DNA from: CAYWHE01 sp964458125
GTDB taxonomy: Bacteria; Bacteroidota; Bacteroidia; AKYH767-A; OLB10
Reading direction: 5' to 3'
DNA length: 8,291 nucleotides
NCBI GenBank assembly: GCA_964458125.1
Contig: CAYWHE010000188.1
Coordinates: forward strand, 1-8,291
Shown here: one piece after another, positions 6,942 through 8,291 of the stretch
How positions within the stretch are numbered: position 1 is the first letter of the stretch
How the letters are laid out: each line of letters starts with the position of its first letter
The notes under the pieces: model-generated
Databases searched by the model: none
What the model was told of the DNA's origin: nothing
What the model saw: only the letters and a program-made list of their open reading frames with translations
Program-made: the position numbers and the translations under genes

Positions 6942-8291
6942 CTATTGCTTTACAAAGCGGCTGCGCAGGAGGGTGTTTTTATCGTTAATCAGCAACATAT
7001 ACATACCCCTGTTCAGGGATGAAACATCCAGTTTCATGGCCTGGCCGGATTGAAACAGGTTTGCAGACAGTACCTCCTGTCCTGTCATGGTGATCATCCG
7101 CACGTTCCACTCCCCCTCCGGAATTCCAGGTCGGACGGACAAAAAATCACCAACAGGGTCAGGATAAACTTCCAGGTTCCCTTTGGCTGAGATATTTTCC
7201 AAACCTGAGCTGGAGGTATACGTTCCGCTCCGGAATTTCACGGTCCCGGAATTATCATCCTGCCATACCACATAAATATTGCCGTCATGCATGGCGACAT
7301 CGACATTGGTTATGTGGTTCATATCAACAGTATCGGCAACAGCCGGCAACCCGTTGGCGATATTTCCTGAAAACAGTATGGGCAATTCATCGCTGCCGCT
7401 GACGGCTTGCTTCCATACGATGGCCACAGCCTGATCATAGGATGCCATACGGGGAAAGTTCTGGGTGGTTAAACCGGGCAAGGCTCCGGTCAGGTATTGC
7501 ACCGATGGAGCCTGGGGGTTGCTGAGGGAAACGGCGCTGAAACAGGTCCGGGCCATTCCGCTGGCTGCGCTCATAAAAACACTGTACAGGGTGTCATTGA
7601 TGATGACCCCGTCAGGTCCGCTGGCCGGGCAGCTGGCAATCATCCAGTTCAGGTTGTCGGCAGCAAAACCCGTATTGAACGTCAATCCGGAATCAACAGA
7701 CAAACCGGCCCAGGTATCGCGTATATTGTTATTGTTATCCCTGTAGAGCATGATGGTGTAGGCGTCCTTAATCAGCAGGCTCCCGGGACAGCAATCGCAG
7801 ACGGTTGATGCCGGACTGCTCCAGCCGCTGGCTTTGATATCCGCAGAAAAAGTGTTGCCATTATCGGATGAGCGGGTCACCACCCAGCGGGCACTGGAAA
7901 ATCCCGGATTAAATTTCATGAATCCCACCTGGGGGTTTCCGTTGTGATCCACGGCAACTGCGGGGAAACGACTGATGCTGTCGGCTATAAAGTCAACCTG
8001 CACAGGAGGAGAAAACGATTGTCCTCCGTCAAACGAGGAGATCAGGTAAATATGACTGGTATCAGATCCTTCCGGAATACGCTTCATCACCAGGTAAACA
8101 GTATCCCCTTTAGCAGCGATATCGGGTCCCATCCAGGAAGCGGTGGCAATGTCCAGCCACATCGGGTTTACCTGTACGGGCTGGGAAAACGCGCTGCCCG
8201 TCCAACGGGAAAGAAACAGGGAGGCATCTGACATTCTGCCCCAGATCACCAGGGGATCACCCTGGCCGTCCGTAACGATGCGGGGATGCAT
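6942..8291 (-). CDS. T9SS cargo protein with Asp-box (BNR/sialidase-like) beta-propeller, 5' end missing
   Basis: The 449 residues seen are the 3' part of a longer gene. The methionine at the very edge is followed by a propeller strand (HPRIVTDGQGDPLVIWG) and no signal peptide, so the true start lies outside. Three Asp-boxes fit S-x-D-x-G-x-(T/S)-F at residues 86-93 (SFDGGQSF), 141-148 (SSDNGNTF) and 198-205 (SVDSGLTF), which marks a sialidase-like propeller. Such folds include exo-sialidases but also many non-catalytic proteins. No arginine triad or full catalytic set can be identified, so I do not call it a sialidase. A compact cysteine cluster, CDCCP, lies at 165-169, with CPASGPDG at 221-228. 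The C-terminal T9SS type A domain covers about 370-449, with YPDP at 376-379 in place of the usual YPNP, and ends in RFVKQ. Confidence 0.9.
   Translation of the reverse strand: MHPRIVTDGQGDPLVIWGRMSDASLFLSRWTGSAFSQPVQVNPMWLDIATASWMGPDIAAKGDTVYLVMKRIPEGSDTSHIYLISSFDGGQSFSPPVQVDFIADSISRFPAVAVDHNGNPQVGFMKFNPGFSSARWVVTRSSDNGNTFSADIKASGWSSPASTVCDCCPGSLLIKDAYTIMLYRDNNNNIRDTWAGLSVDSGLTFNTGFAADNLNWMIASCPASGPDGVIINDTLYSVFMSAASGMARTCFSAVSLSNPQAPSVQYLTGALPGLTTQNFPRMASYDQAVAIVWKQAVSGSDELPILFSGNIANGLPAVADTVDMNHITNVDVAMHDGNIYVVWQDDNSGTVKFRSGTYTSSSGLENISAKGNLEVYPDPVGDFLSVRPGIPEGEWNVRMITMTGQEVLSANLFQSGQAMKLDVSSLNRGMYMLLINDKNTLLRSRFVKQ

Noticed and set aside
1..8291. Possibility of a new defence, mobile or biosynthetic system
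   Set aside because: No nuclease, helicase, reverse transcriptase, transposase, toxin-antitoxin pair or biosynthetic core enzyme is present. The genes fit ordinary T9SS cargo and one metabolic enzyme.

Overview
The window looks like chromosomal DNA of a free-living or environmental member of the phylum Bacteroidota, with roughly balanced GC by eye. Four of the five clear genes encode secreted proteins. Three of these end in a type IX secretion system (T9SS) type A C-terminal sorting domain, and the fourth ends in a degenerate version of one. Signal peptides are cleaved in front of glutamine, start codons are preceded by A-rich leaders rather than Shine-Dalgarno sequences, and at least one upstream region carries the phylum's TAnnTTTG promoter element. 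I see no rRNA, tRNA, insertion sequence, CRISPR array, plasmid or phage gene.

Layout from left to right. Positions 1-284 hold only a doubtful short reading frame (105-251), which may follow the tail of a gene entering from the left. Positions 285-1289 (minus) encode a secreted DUF1028 protein of the presumed Ntn-hydrolase type. A divergent spacer of about 350 bp carries weak promoter candidates for both sides. Positions 1644-3428 (plus) encode a secreted, possibly glycoside-hydrolase-like T9SS cargo protein. It is followed after 65 bp by 3494-5458 (plus), a beta-rich, probably beta-helical T9SS cargo protein, and the two may form a transcription unit. After a 95-bp convergent gap, 5554-6675 (minus) encodes a saccharopine dehydrogenase / lysine 6-dehydrogenase family oxidoreductase, the only cytoplasmic enzyme here. 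After a further 266 bp, 6942-8291 (minus) is the 3' part of a BNR/Asp-box (sialidase-like propeller) T9SS cargo protein whose start lies beyond the right edge.

How the genes relate: the secreted proteins share an export route (Sec signal peptide, then T9SS for at least three), but nothing shows that they act in one pathway. The saccharopine dehydrogenase-like gene appears to be an independent amino-acid metabolism gene with its own promoter. I found no convincing evidence of a new multi-gene system. The most useful leads are the conflict between the predicted signal-peptide cut and an N-terminal nucleophile in the DUF1028 protein, the D-x-E motif in the protein at 1644, and the cysteine cluster in the Asp-box protein.
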